Positions 38,430-47,655 of a stretch of 64,000 nt of DNA are shown here, piece after piece. The notes beneath the pieces are model-generated. The model saw only the letters and a list, made by a program, of their open reading frames with translations. It had not been told where the DNA came from and ran no database searches. Position 1 is the stretch's first letter; every line of letters begins with the position of its first letter. The DNA lies in the NCBI RefSeq assembly GCF_001662075.1, contig NZ_LYPL01000001.1, positions 62,001 to 126,000 on the forward strand, read 5' to 3'. The translations under genes were made by a program, and so were the position numbers. This DNA is from Rhizobium bangladeshense. GTDB taxonomy: Bacteria; Pseudomonadota; Alphaproteobacteria; Rhizobiales; Rhizobiaceae.

Positions 38430-39650
38430 TCAGGCGCATTCGCCCGCGGCAAATCCCGAGGCCCAGGCCCATTGGAAATTATAGCCGCCGAGCCAGCCGG
38501 TGACGTCGACGCATTCGCCGATGAAATAGAGGCCGGGCACGGCCTTGGCCTCCATGCTGCGTGAATCGAGCGCGGCCGTGTCGATGCCGCCGAGCGTCAC
38601 TTCGGCGGTGCGATAGCCTTCAGAGCCGGAAGGCTTGATTGCGAAGTTCTGGGCGCTCGCGGCAAGGCTGAGCAGGACCTTGTCGGGTAGGTCGGCCATA
38701 TTGCCGGAGATTTTTTCGCGCTCGACGAGAAACTGCGCCAGCCGCTTCGGCAGGATTTCGCCAAGCGCGGTCTGGGCCGACTGGCGGCCGTTCAGCTGCT
38801 TTGCCGCCTTCAGCTGCGCGGCGATGTCGATATCCGGTTCGATGGCAAGGACGATTTCGTGGCCTTCGCGCCAATAGGAGGAGATCTGCAGGATGGCAGG
38901 TCCGCTGAGGCCCCGATGGGTAAACAGCAGCGCTTCGCGAAAGGCGGTCTTGCCATGGCGGATTTCGGCCCGAGCGGAAATGCCGGCAAGCGGCGCAATA
39001 CTTGCGAGCAGGCCGGGATCGAGCGTCAACGGCACCAGGGCCGGGCGGGTTTCGAGCACGGCCAGGCCGAACTGCTCGGCGAGGCGATAGGCAAAGCCGG
39101 TGGCGCCCATCTTCGGGATCGATTTGCCGCCGGTCGCAACGATCAGCGATGAGGCTTCATAGGCGCCCTGCCCGGTCGAGACGCGGAAGCCCGCATCGAT
39201 CCTTTCGACGCCTGTTATCTCGGTAGCGAGATCGAGTGCCGCGCCGGCGGCGCGCATCTCGTCCAGGAGCATGCGGATGATGTCCTTGGCGCTGTCGTCG
39301 CAGAAGAGCTGGCCGAGCGTCTTTTCATGCCAGGCGATGCCGTGCCGCTCGACCATGGCGATGAAATCGGCGGGCGTGAAACGGGCAAGCGCCGACTTGC
39401 AGAAATGCGGATTGGCGGACAGAAAATTCTTCGGCCCGGCATGGATATTGGTGAAATTGCAGCGGCCGCCGCCGGAGATGCGGATCTTCTCGCCAGGGGC
39501 CTGGGCATGGTCGAGAACGACGACCGAGCGACGGCGTTTTCCCGCGCGGATGGCCGCCATCATGCCCGCCGCCCCGGCGCCGATGACGATGACGTCGCTT
39601 TTGCGCTGCAAACCCGTTTCCCCAATCAAATCGGCGTCTTCTTTTTCCAT
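38430..39650 (-). CDS. BaiN/HI0933-family flavoprotein (NAD(P)/FAD oxidoreductase)
   Basis: 406 residues. The FAD-binding Rossmann motif VIVIGAGAAGMMAAIRAG is near 21-38, followed by the family-specific ISGGGRCNFTNI near 58-70. The middle insertion and the C-terminal FAD closing segment (GLYFIGECVDVTGWLGGYN) complete the HI0933/TIGR00275 pattern. BaiN of Clostridium reduces bile-acid intermediates, but most bacterial homologues have no assigned substrate. It is divergent from the glutamine-synthetase-like gene with an 87-bp gap. Confidence 0.88.
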   Translation of the reverse strand: MEKEDADLIGETGLQRKSDVIVIGAGAAGMMAAIRAGKRRRSVVVLDHAQAPGEKIRISGGGRCNFTNIHAGPKNFLSANPHFCKSALARFTPADFIAMVERHGIAWHEKTLGQLFCDDSAKDIIRMLLDEMRAAGAALDLATEITGVERIDAGFRVSTGQGAYEASSLIVATGGKSIPKMGATGFAYRLAEQFGLAVLETRPALVPLTLDPGLLASIAPLAGISARAEIRHGKTAFREALLFTHRGLSGPAILQISSYWREGHEIVLAIEPDIDIAAQLKAAKQLNGRQSAQTALGEILPKRLAQFLVEREKISGNMADLPDKVLLSLAASAQNFAIKPSGSEGYRTAEVTLGGIDTAALDSRSMEAKAVPGLYFIGECVDVTGWLGGYNFQWAWASGFAAGECA

Positions 39651-39737
39651 CGAAGGGCGAAAGTCAACGTTCTCGACCCCTCGCCAATTGACAAAGTCCG
39701 GCTATGATGGCGCCAAGATCAACCAAACCGGTGTGTC

Positions 39738-41174
39738 ATGTCCCCAAAAAAGACGACGCTGAAGCCTGCCAGAACCGTACCCGCCTCGACGAAAACTCCT
39801 CCGGACCCCGGATCCCTGCGCGGCGTTGCGAACTGGAAGGAAGCAGCGCAGTGGCTGAGAGCCAGGGGCATCGAAGACATCGAATGCATCACGCCCGACC
39901 TTGCCGGCGTGCCGCGCGGCAAGATGATGCCGAGCTCGAAATTCACCTCCAACACCTCGCTGGCGCTGCCTTCGGCGATCTACCGGCACACGATTTCCGG
40001 CGAATATCCCGAGGAGACGGATAGCTTCCGCTACGAGCCGCGCGACAGCGACCTGAAGCTGATGCCGGATCTTTCGACACTGTCGGTCGTGCCCTGGGAG
40101 AGCGATCCGACGGCGCAGGTGATCTGCGACATCGTCGATTCGGACGGCGGCGAAGTGCCTTATACGCCGCGCAACGTGCTGAAGCGGATCATGAGCCTTT
40201 ATCACGACCGTGGCTGGAAACCGATCGTCGCGCCCGAGATCGAATTCTACCTGGTCGCCAAGAATGACGATCCCGACTATCCGCTGCACCCGCCGAAAGG
40301 CCGCTCCGGCCGCTCCATCCTCGGCGGCCAGGGCTATTCGATCGCCGGCATCAACGAATTCGACGAGCTGATTGACGACATCTACCATTTCTCGGAGAAG
40401 CAGGGGCTGGAGATCGACACGCTGATCCATGAAGAGGGGCCGGCCCAGCTTGAGATCAACCTACGCCACGGCAATCCGATCGAGCTTGCCGACCAGGTGT
40501 TCCTGTTCAAGCGCACGATCCGCGAAGCGGCGCTGAAGCACGACATCTATGCGACCTTCATGGCCAAGCCGATGCAGGGCCAGCCGGGTTCGGCAATGCA
40601 TATCCACCAGTCGGTGGTCAATATCGAGACCGGGAGGAACGTCTTTTCCAATGCGGACGGGTCGGCCTCGAAGGAATTCTTCCATTTCATCGGCGGCATG
40701 CAGAAATTCGTGCCGAGCGCGATGGCGATGCTTGCCCCTTACGTGAATTCCTACCGCCGCCTGCAGCCGGACATGTCCTGCCCTGTCAACAATGCCTGGG
40801 GCTACGACAACAGGACCACCGCCTTCCGCGTGCCGGTGTCCGATCCGCAGGCGCGGCGAGTGGAAAACCGGCTGCCGAGTTCGGACGCCAATCCGTATCT
40901 CGCGCTTGCCGCCTCGCTCGCTTCCGGCCTGCTCGGCATCATGAAAGAGATCGAGCCGACGGCGCCGACGGAGGATTCGGCCAATGAGGGCTCGATCGAC
41001 CTGCCGCGCGGCCTCTTGGAAGCCGTGGCGCTGATGGAGGATGAGCCCGCCTTCGAAGAGGTGTTCGGCACGCAGTTCATCGGCCTTTATGCCGGCGTCA
41101 AGCGCGGCGAGTTCGAGACCTTCATGCAGGTGATCAGCCCCTGGGAGCGGGAATTCCTTCTGCTCAACGTGTGA
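39738..41174 (+). CDS. Glutamine-synthetase-family ligase, PuuA-like (gamma-glutamylpolyamine synthetase)
   Basis: 478 residues. The GS fold is shown by PEIEFYLV near 163, EEGPAQLEINLRHG (metal ligands) near 232, PGSAMHIHQSV near 285 and the arginine region RVENRLPSSDANPYLA near 372. The N-terminus has a proline/threonine-rich extension and DLAGVPRGKMMP, typical of the PuuA/GlnA3-like class rather than GlnA. The adenylylation tyrosine loop of GlnA is absent. It is followed 10 bp later by a PuuB-like oxidase gene, so gamma-glutamylation of putrescine is the likely first step of catabolism. Other amine substrates are possible. Confidence 0.85.
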   Translation: MSPKKTTLKPARTVPASTKTPPDPGSLRGVANWKEAAQWLRARGIEDIECITPDLAGVPRGKMMPSSKFTSNTSLALPSAIYRHTISGEYPEETDSFRYEPRDSDLKLMPDLSTLSVVPWESDPTAQVICDIVDSDGGEVPYTPRNVLKRIMSLYHDRGWKPIVAPEIEFYLVAKNDDPDYPLHPPKGRSGRSILGGQGYSIAGINEFDELIDDIYHFSEKQGLEIDTLIHEEGPAQLEINLRHGNPIELADQVFLFKRTIREAALKHDIYATFMAKPMQGQPGSAMHIHQSVVNIETGRNVFSNADGSASKEFFHFIGGMQKFVPSAMAMLAPYVNSYRRLQPDMSCPVNNAWGYDNRTTAFRVPVSDPQARRVENRLPSSDANPYLALAASLASGLLGIMKEIEPTAPTEDSANEGSIDLPRGLLEAVALMEDEPAFEEVFGTQFIGLYAGVKRGEFETFMQVISPWEREFLLLNV

Positions 41175-41184
41175 GGGGATCGTC

Positions 41185-42480
41185 ATGGCAGCACAAGAGA
41201 TGTGGCAGAGCCCGATCTCCCCGGGCCTATCCTGGTATCAGGCAACCGTCGGCGAGCGGCCCACCTATGCCGCTCTCGACGGCTCGAGAGCATGCGACGT
41301 CGCCATCATCGGCGGCGGCTATACCGGCCTCCAGGCCGCCTATCACCTCGCCAAGTCAGGCGTTTCGGTCGTCCTGATCGAGGCCTGCCGCTTCGGCGAC
41401 GGAGCGTCCGGGCGCAATGGCGGCCAGCTCGGCACCGGCCAACGATGGTGGCCGGAAGAGCTCGAGGAAAAAATCGGCTATCAACGCTCGAAGGCGCTGT
41501 TCGACGTTGCGGAGGCGGCCAAGCGCCATCTCCTCGATTTTGCAAGCAAGCACCAGATCGAGATCGACTTCGTGCCCGGCCAGCTCAATGTCGCCCACAA
41601 GGCGAGCTACGAACGCGACTATCGCGAGAACGCCGAGATCGCCGCGCAGCGCTATGACTATCCGCATATCAGCTTCATGGACAAGAAAGAGACGCAGGAA
41701 AGGCTCGGCTCGAAGCGCTTCCACTGCGGCGTGCGCGATGTCGGCACAGGCCATATCCATCCGCTGAAGCTGCTTATCGGGCTCGCCCGTGTCGCCGCTA
41801 ACGCGGGTGCTGATATCTTCGAGATGACCAAGGCGACGGCGATCCGCCAGGGCGGCGGCAAGGTGACGATCGAAACAGAACGGGGCACGATCACCGCCGA
41901 CCGGGCGCTGATCGCCTGCGACGGGCATATCGACGGTCTCGAACCGGTGACGGCAAGCCATGTCATGCCGATCCGCTCCTTCATCGGCGCTACTGCTCCC
42001 CTCGATAAGCATCCCGAAGTGCTTCCGGGCGGCGAGGCCGTCGCCGATTCGCGATTCGTCGTGCGTTATTTCCGCAGATTCGAAGGCCGTCTGCTGTTCG
42101 GCGGACGCGAGGCCTATACGGCCGACAATCCGCGAGACATTTCGCAACATATCCGCCGGCAGATCGGCGAAATTTATCCCGCCCTGAAAGACATCGAAAT
42201 CACCCATGCCTGGGGCGGCAGCGTCGGCATCACCATGCCGCGCCAGCTCTTCGTACGCGAGGTGATGCCCGGCGTCACCTCGATCGGCGGTTATTCCGGC
42301 CATGGCGTCATGCTGTCAAACTACTGTGGCAAGCTCTATGCGGAAACGGTGATTGGAAAATCCAGCGATCTGGATCTGTTCAAATCGCTCGATATTCCCG
42401 CCTTTCCCGGCGGGGCCTGGATGCGGGCGCCGCTGCTTTTCCTCGCCTTGTCGTGGTTTGCGCTTCGCGACAAGTTTTAG
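41185..42480 (+). CDS. FAD-dependent oxidase, gamma-glutamylputrescine oxidase (PuuB)-like
   Basis: 431 residues. The N-terminal SPGLSWYQATVGERP is typical of the PuuB/OrdL group, followed by the FAD motif VAIIGGGYTGLQAAYHLA near 35-52 and the flavin-contact RFGDGASGRNGGQLG near 71-85. It is expected to oxidise the gamma-glutamylated amine made by the upstream ligase, giving an aldehyde, ammonia and peroxide. ATG at 41185 follows GAGGGG, 10 bp after the ligase stop. The window lacks a puuC-type aldehyde dehydrogenase or puuD hydrolase next to it. Confidence 0.87.
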   Translation: MAAQEMWQSPISPGLSWYQATVGERPTYAALDGSRACDVAIIGGGYTGLQAAYHLAKSGVSVVLIEACRFGDGASGRNGGQLGTGQRWWPEELEEKIGYQRSKALFDVAEAAKRHLLDFASKHQIEIDFVPGQLNVAHKASYERDYRENAEIAAQRYDYPHISFMDKKETQERLGSKRFHCGVRDVGTGHIHPLKLLIGLARVAANAGADIFEMTKATAIRQGGGKVTIETERGTITADRALIACDGHIDGLEPVTASHVMPIRSFIGATAPLDKHPEVLPGGEAVADSRFVVRYFRRFEGRLLFGGREAYTADNPRDISQHIRRQIGEIYPALKDIEITHAWGGSVGITMPRQLFVREVMPGVTSIGGYSGHGVMLSNYCGKLYAETVIGKSSDLDLFKSLDIPAFPGGAWMRAPLLFLALSWFALRDKF

Positions 42481-42540
42481 TCCGATTTCGGATTTCCTCT
42501 CATGCAAATTCGCTCTAAAACCGGTGCCTGACAGATTCAT

Positions 42541-42580
42541 TGCACTGCACACTGGCTTTTTTAAATCGATTAGATTAAAA
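42541..42580. promoter_or_regulatory. zwf upstream region with TGCACTGCA and an AT-rich near-palindrome
   Basis: The 134-bp gap upstream of zwf contains TGCACTGCA (42541-42549), one base different from the element in the phasin and acetoacetyl-CoA synthetase promoters, and an AT-rich imperfect palindrome TTTTTAAATCGATTAGATTA (from 42557). These could be sites for carbon-flow regulators. Neither is proven. Confidence 0.3.
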
Positions 42581-42614
42581 GGGCCGCCAACCAGCCTGAT
42601 TGAGAGATAAGCTC

Positions 42615-44090
42615 ATGAGCAGCCAGATCATTCCCGTTGAGCCTTTTGATTACGTCGTCTTCGGCGGCAGCGGCGACCTTGCCGAGCGCAAGTTGCTGCC
42701 CGCCCTCTATCATCGCCAGATCGAAGGCCAGTTCGGCGAACCGACCCGGATAATCGGCGCTTCGCGCAGCCCGCTGACGAATGAGGAATATCGCAAATTC
42801 GCCCGCGATGCGCTGAAAGAACACCTGAAGAAGGGCGAATATGACGAGACGCAAGTGGAGAAGTTCTGCGCCCGCCTCTATTACGTTTCCGTCGATGCCC
42901 GCGCCGACAGCGGCTGGGAACAGCTGAAAAAACTACTCGACGAGGGCAAGGAGCGGGTGCGTGCTTTCTATCTGGCAGTCGCGCCCGGCATCTTCGGCGA
43001 CATTTCGCAGAAGATCCACGACCACAAGCTGATCACCAAATCGACCCGCATCGTCGTCGAAAAGCCGATCGGCCGCGACCTCGCCTCGGCGCTGCAGCTC
43101 AACGACATGATCGGCCGCGCCTTCAAGGAAGAGCAAATCTTCCGCATCGACCACTATCTCGGCAAGGAGACGGTGCAGAACTTGATGGCGCTGCGCTTTG
43201 CCAATGCGCTCTACGAACCGCTGTGGAACGCCAACTATATCGATCACGTGCAGATCACGGTGGCGGAATCGGTCGGCCTCGAAGGCCGCGCCGGCTATTA
43301 CGATACGGCCGGCGCGCTGCGCGACATGGTGCAGAACCACATTCTGCAGCTGCTCTGCCTGACGGCGATGGAAGTGCCTTCGTCGATGGATTCGGAAGCC
43401 GTTCGCGACGAGAAGCTGAAGGTGCTGCGGGCGCTGAAGCCGCTCGATGCTTCGAATGTCGAGCAGGCGACGGTCCGCGGCCAGTATCGCGCCGGGGCCT
43501 CGGGCAGCGGCCCGGTCAAGGGCTATCTCGAAGAGCTCGAAGGCGGCGTCTCCAACACCGAGACCTTCGTCGCCATCAAGGCGGAGATCAACAACTGGCG
43601 CTGGGCCGGCGTTCCCTTCTATATCAGAACCGGCAAGCGCCTGACCGGACGCATGTCCGAGATCGTCATCACGTTCAAGCCGATCCCGCACGCGATCTTC
43701 GACCAGGCGGCCGGACGCATCGTCGCCAATCAGCTGATCATCCGCCTGCAGCCGGATGAAGGCGTCAAGCAGTCGCTGATGATCAAGGATCCGGGCCCGG
43801 GCGGCATGCGCCTGCGCAACGTATCGCTCGACATGAGCTTCGCCCAGGCCTTCAACGTCCGCAATCCCGACGCCTACGAACGCCTGCTGATGGACGTGAT
43901 CCGCTCCAACCAGACGCTCTTCATGCGCCGCGACGAAGTGGAAGCCGCATGGAAATGGGTCGACCCGATCCTGAAGGGTTGGGAAACGACAGGCCAGCAG
44001 GTGCAGGGCTATACGGCCGGTACCTGGGGCCCGAGCCAGGCCATCGCGCTGATCGAGCGCGACGGCCGCACCTGGCATGACGATATCTAG
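42615..44090 (+). CDS. zwf: Glucose-6-phosphate 1-dehydrogenase
   Basis: 491 residues from the ATG at 42615, matching the usual family length; an in-frame ATG five codons upstream is less likely. The NADP fold starts at DYVVFGGSGDLAERKLLPAL, and the signature RIDHYLGKETVQN places catalytic His180. It oxidises glucose-6-phosphate to 6-phosphogluconolactone, the entry to the Entner-Doudoroff route that rhizobia use for sugars. It is first in the zwf-pgl-edd operon, with 10 bp to pgl. Confidence 0.96.
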   Translation: MSSQIIPVEPFDYVVFGGSGDLAERKLLPALYHRQIEGQFGEPTRIIGASRSPLTNEEYRKFARDALKEHLKKGEYDETQVEKFCARLYYVSVDARADSGWEQLKKLLDEGKERVRAFYLAVAPGIFGDISQKIHDHKLITKSTRIVVEKPIGRDLASALQLNDMIGRAFKEEQIFRIDHYLGKETVQNLMALRFANALYEPLWNANYIDHVQITVAESVGLEGRAGYYDTAGALRDMVQNHILQLLCLTAMEVPSSMDSEAVRDEKLKVLRALKPLDASNVEQATVRGQYRAGASGSGPVKGYLEELEGGVSNTETFVAIKAEINNWRWAGVPFYIRTGKRLTGRMSEIVITFKPIPHAIFDQAAGRIVANQLIIRLQPDEGVKQSLMIKDPGPGGMRLRNVSLDMSFAQAFNVRNPDAYERLLMDVIRSNQTLFMRRDEVEAAWKWVDPILKGWETTGQQVQGYTAGTWGPSQAIALIERDGRTWHDDI

Positions 44091-44100
44091 GACGACATCG

Positions 44101-44799
44101 ATGGCATCGACCCTGCATTCCTTCGCCAGCCCTGCAGATCTCGCCGGCAGCCTCGCTGACAAGGTTGCCGATACGCTTTCGGTGGCCATCGCCGCCCGCG
44201 GCGCCGCCTCCATCGCCGTTTCCGGCGGCTCGACGCCGAAGGCCTTCTTCCAGGCGCTGTCGACACGCGACATCGCCTGGGACAAGGTGACGATCACGCT
44301 GGTTGACGAACGCTTCGTGCCGGCCGACAATACCCGCTCGAACCATCTGCTGGTCGATGCCAATCTCTTGCAGGATAAGGCAAAGGCGGCGCGGTTCGTG
44401 CCGCTTTACCAGCCGGCAGCCTCGGTCGAGGAGGCGGCAAGGCTGGCGACGGAAAAAAGCGCCGAGATCGGCATCCCCTTCGATGTGGTCATCCTCGGCA
44501 TGGGCGGCGACGGCCACACCGCCTCGTTCTTTCCCGGCGGCAGCAATCTTGCCGAGGCGCTCGATGCCTCGACGCCGCGCGGCGTCATCACCATGGAGGC
44601 AGAAGGAGCCGGCGAGCCGCGCCTGACTTTCACCTTCTCCAGTCTTCAGGATGCGGCACTGCTGGTTCTCCATATCGAGGGCGAAGGCAAAAAAGACGTT
44701 CTCGCCAAGGCGGAAGGCAGCGGTGACGAGGCAGACATGCCGATCCGCGCTGTTCTGCGCCGGGCCACTTCCCCGGTCGAGATCTACTGGGCTCCCTGA
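44101..44799 (+). CDS. pgl: 6-phosphogluconolactonase
   Basis: 232 residues from the ATG at 44101 (AGGACGA site); a start at 44077 would overlap zwf. SGGSTPKAFFQAL near 41-53 and VDERFVP near 66-72 are the sugar-phosphate motifs, and ILGMGGDGHTASFFPG holds the catalytic histidine region. It hydrolyses the lactone formed by Zwf to 6-phosphogluconate. It is the middle gene of zwf-pgl-edd. Confidence 0.94.
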   Translation: MASTLHSFASPADLAGSLADKVADTLSVAIAARGAASIAVSGGSTPKAFFQALSTRDIAWDKVTITLVDERFVPADNTRSNHLLVDANLLQDKAKAARFVPLYQPAASVEEAARLATEKSAEIGIPFDVVILGMGGDGHTASFFPGGSNLAEALDASTPRGVITMEAEGAGEPRLTFTFSSLQDAALLVLHIEGEGKKDVLAKAEGSGDEADMPIRAVLRRATSPVEIYWAP

Positions 44800-44866
44800 T
44801 ATGGCCTGACGGCCGCCGGAGCCGGCGAACACATTGAGACGAACCAGAACAAGGCAGGGATCTTCC

Positions 44867-46687
44867 ATGTCCGCTCACGCACGCATTGCTGCGATCACCA
44901 ACCGCATCGTCGAACGCTCGAAACCGACCCGCGAGCGCTATCTGGAACGGCTGCGCGCCGCCGCTTCCCAGGGCGTGCACCGCTCGGTGCTCGGCTGCGC
45001 CAACCTCGCCCACGGCTTTGCGGTCTGTTCCCCCGCCGAGAAGGACGCGCTGGCCGGCGACCGCATTCCCAATCTCGGCATCATCACTGCCTATAACGAC
45101 ATGCTCTCGGCCCACCAGCCGTTCGAGACCTATCCCGCAATCATCCGTGAGGCGGCTGCCGAAGCAGGTGGCGTCGCCCAGGTGGCCGGCGGCGTGCCTG
45201 CCATGTGCGACGGCGTCACCCAGGGGCAGCCGGGCATGGAGCTATCGCTCTTTTCGCGCGACCTGATCGCCATGGCCGCGGGCGTCGGCCTGTCGCACAA
45301 TATGTTCGATGCCGCCCTCTTCCTCGGCGTCTGCGACAAGATCGTTCCCGGCCTCGTCATCGCCGCCCTCTCCTTCGGGCACCTGCCGTCGATCTTCGTT
45401 CCGGCCGGTCCGATGACGACGGGCCTACCCAACGACGAGAAGTCGCGGGTGCGTCAGCTCTTTGCCGAGGGCAAGGTCGGGCGCGCCGAGCTCCTGGAGG
45501 CGGAATCGAAATCCTATCACGGCCCAGGCACCTGCACCTTCTACGGCACGGCCAACTCCAACCAGATGCTGATGGAGATCATGGGCTTCCATATGCCCGG
45601 CTCCTCCTTCATCAATCCCGGCACGCCGCTGCGCGAAGCGCTGACGCGCGAGGCCGCCAAGCGGGCGCTGGCGATCACCGCGCTCGGCAACGAATTCACG
45701 CCGGCCGGCGAGATGATCGACGAACGTTCGGTCGTCAACGGCGTCGTCGGCCTGCATGCGACCGGCGGCTCGACCAACCACACGCTGCACCTCGTCGCCA
45801 TGGCGCGGGCAGCCGGAATCCAGCTCACCTGGCAGGACATTGCCGAGCTTTCGGAAATCGTGCCGCTGCTTGCCCGCGTCTATCCGAACGGACTTGCAGA
45901 CGTGAACCATTTCCAGGCGGCCGGCGGCATGGGCTTCCTGATCAAGGAACTCCTGAAGCACGGCCTGGTGCATGACGACGTGCGCACCGTCTTCGGCCAG
46001 GGCCTCCAGGCCTATACGGTCGATGCCCGCCTCGGCGAAAACCGCGGCGTGTTGCGCGAGCCGTCGCCGGAGAAGAGCCATGATCCGAAGGTGCTCTCCA
46101 GCATCGAGACGCCATTCCAGGCGAATGGCGGGCTGAAGATGCTGCGCGGCAATCTCGGCAAAGCGGTCATCAAGATCTCCGCCGTCAAGCCGGAGCGTCA
46201 CGTCATCGAGGCGCCGGCGATCGTCTTCCACAGCCAGCAGGAACTGCAGGACGCCTTCAAGGAAGGCAAGCTCAACCGCGATTTCGTCGCCGTCGTGCGC
46301 TTCCAGGGGCCGAAGGCGAACGGTATGCCGGAACTGCACAAGCTGACGCCGCCGCTCGGCGTGCTGCAGGATCGCGGCTTCCACGTGGCGCTTCTGACCG
46401 ACGGACGCATGTCCGGCGCATCCGGCAAGGTGCCGGCGGCGATCCACGTCACGCCGGAAGCGGTCGACGGCGGCCCGATCGCCCGCATCAAGAACGGCGA
46501 CATCATTCGCCTGGACGCGATCAAGGGCACGCTCGAAGTGCTCGTCGATGCGGCCGACATGGCCGAGCGCGAGCCGGTGACCGTCGATCTCTCCGACAAT
46601 GAATTCGGCATGGGCCGCGAGCTCTTCGCGCCGTTCCGCCGCGCCGTCGGCGCTTCGGACCAGGGGGCGAGCGTTCTCTTCCACTGA
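44867..46687 (+). CDS. edd: 6-phosphogluconate dehydratase
   Basis: 606 residues from the ATG at 44867; an in-frame start at 44834 has poorer context. It belongs to the IlvD/Edd iron-sulfur dehydratases. [33 protein letters not shown] (a cluster cysteine), CDKIVPG and [16 protein letters not shown] are the conserved ligand and active-site regions, and [19 protein letters not shown] the C-terminal signature. It produces 2-keto-3-deoxy-6-phosphogluconate. The aldolase gene eda is not adjacent. The gene is followed by a repeat element and a strong terminator. Confidence 0.95.
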   Translation: MSAHARIAAITNRIVERSKPTRERYLERLRAAASQGVHRSVLGCANLAHGFAVCSPAEKDALAGDRIPNLGIITAYNDMLSAHQPFETYPAIIREAAAEAGGVAQVAGGVPAMCDGVTQGQPGMELSLFSRDLIAMAAGVGLSHNMFDAALFLGVCDKIVPGLVIAALSFGHLPSIFVPAGPMTTGLPNDEKSRVRQLFAEGKVGRAELLEAESKSYHGPGTCTFYGTANSNQMLMEIMGFHMPGSSFINPGTPLREALTREAAKRALAITALGNEFTPAGEMIDERSVVNGVVGLHATGGSTNHTLHLVAMARAAGIQLTWQDIAELSEIVPLLARVYPNGLADVNHFQAAGGMGFLIKELLKHGLVHDDVRTVFGQGLQAYTVDARLGENRGVLREPSPEKSHDPKVLSSIETPFQANGGLKMLRGNLGKAVIKISAVKPERHVIEAPAIVFHSQQELQDAFKEGKLNRDFVAVVRFQGPKANGMPELHKLTPPLGVLQDRGFHVALLTDGRMSGASGKVPAAIHVTPEAVDGGPIARIKNGDIIRLDAIKGTLEVLVDAADMAEREPVTVDLSDNEFGMGRELFAPFRRAVGASDQGASVLFH

Positions 46688-46700
46688 ACGCGACCATCAC

Positions 46701-47057
46701 TAGAGCTTTTCCGGGTTAGATTGAAGCGTTCTGATCGGAGCAGGTTTTCGTCAGGGCAAAGGCGATTGGCGACGGGCATACCCCTAGGTACGTCCGAGCC
46801 GATCGCCTTTGATCCTGGCTAGAGATGCCCGGCCCACCGGCCGCACCGCTTCGCCATGGCGAAGCGATCAGTGCGTCCGGCGATTTTCAAGTCTTGCAGA
46901 TTTGCCGGGCAAATCTGCGGCAGGGTTGGCTGAAACGGGCCGGCTGATCGGCCGGCCGGCTTGGCCGTAGAGCCAGGCTACGACGCGCGCCGGCCGGTCG
47001 ACCATCCGACTCCGTTTGAGCCAACAGAATGCTTCAATCTAACCCGGAAAAGCTCTA
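46701..47057. repeat. 357-bp palindromic element with 33-bp terminal inverted repeats
   Basis: The ends match over 33 bp in inverse orientation (TAGAGCTTTTCCGGGTTAGA..., 32 of 33 bases). The interior is packed with inverted repeats: AAAGGCGAT / ATCGCCTTT arms at 46758-46810, CGCTTCGCCATGGCGAAGCG at 46847-46866, GCAGATTTGCC-G-GGCAAATCTGC at 46896-46918 and a GGCCGGC-rich hairpin after that. No open frame of note is present. It has MITE-like or compound RIME-like structure between edd and its terminator. Confidence 0.8.
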
Positions 47058-47063
47058 ATAAGC

Positions 47064-47100
47064 AAAACCCGCGGGGCGTGCGAAGCGCCCCGCGGGTTTT
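47064..47100. terminator. Strong bidirectional terminator between edd and the PilZ-like gene
   Basis: A perfect 15-bp stem (AAAACCCGCGGGGCG / CGCCCCGCGGGTTTT) with a 7-nt loop and flanking T/A tracts. It ends the convergent edd and PilZ-like transcripts. It lies more than 370 bp from the edd stop because the repeat element separates them. Confidence 0.9.
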
Positions 47101-47125
47101 TTATATTACCAGTCCGATCTATCCG

Positions 47126-47539
47126 TCAGGCGCGGATATCGAGGACGTAATCCTTGTGCGCCGGGTGCGTGCTGTAGACGAAGATCTTGTTCAGTTCTTT
47201 CTGCGTCAGCAGGCGCAGGAAGCGGACTTCGATCGTGTTGTTGGCGTTGACCTTCATCAGCAGGCAGCCGACCTTGGTGATGCGGGCATCCGGAATGTCC
47301 AGATAGAACTGCTTCGGCAGGCTGAACTGGGTCAGAATGGCGAGCGTCGCGCTGCTCATCGAGATCCGGACGATGTCACACCGGCGCGACGCCGCGTGCA
47401 TGACGCCCTTTTCCGTATATTCGATGCGCGCGGCATTCATCGTGTCCTCCATTTTGAACCGCGCCTCGCGGTCGTACATGAAGGATTCTTCCTTGCTCAG
47501 GAAATGAGATCTTGGCTGTGACGGATTGGAAGCGGCCAC
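47126..47539 (-). CDS. PilZ-like domain protein
   Basis: 137 residues with a GTG start at 47539 (GAGGGGG site); an internal ATG at 47479 with AAGGAAG is an equally acceptable start (117 residues). The core (MHAASRRCDIVRISMSSATLAIL, SLPKQFYLDIPDARITKVGCLLM, NTIEVRFLRL) follows the strand pattern of PilZ proteins annotated in rhizobia. The c-di-GMP signature RxxxR-(D/N)xSxxG is not intact: the second part reads ISMSSAT. Loss of nucleotide binding is therefore likely. Role unknown. It is monocistronic. Confidence 0.65.
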   Translation of the reverse strand: MAASNPSQPRSHFLSKEESFMYDREARFKMEDTMNAARIEYTEKGVMHAASRRCDIVRISMSSATLAILTQFSLPKQFYLDIPDARITKVGCLLMKVNANNTIEVRFLRLLTQKELNKIFVYSTHPAHKDYVLDIRA

Positions 47540-47655
47540 TTGCTTATCCCCCTCATAAATTGACGAGGAAAAAGTAGCAGCCGATCTTTAACAGAAAGTG
47601 AGAATTCGGTCCGCCAAGTATAATTCTCGGGATTATTACCCCAAAAATGGCGACC

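Noticed and set aside
46701..47057. A structured ncRNA or riboswitch between edd and the PilZ-like gene
   Set aside because: The long matched ends and palindrome stacking fit a repeat element better. No known riboswitch core was recognised.
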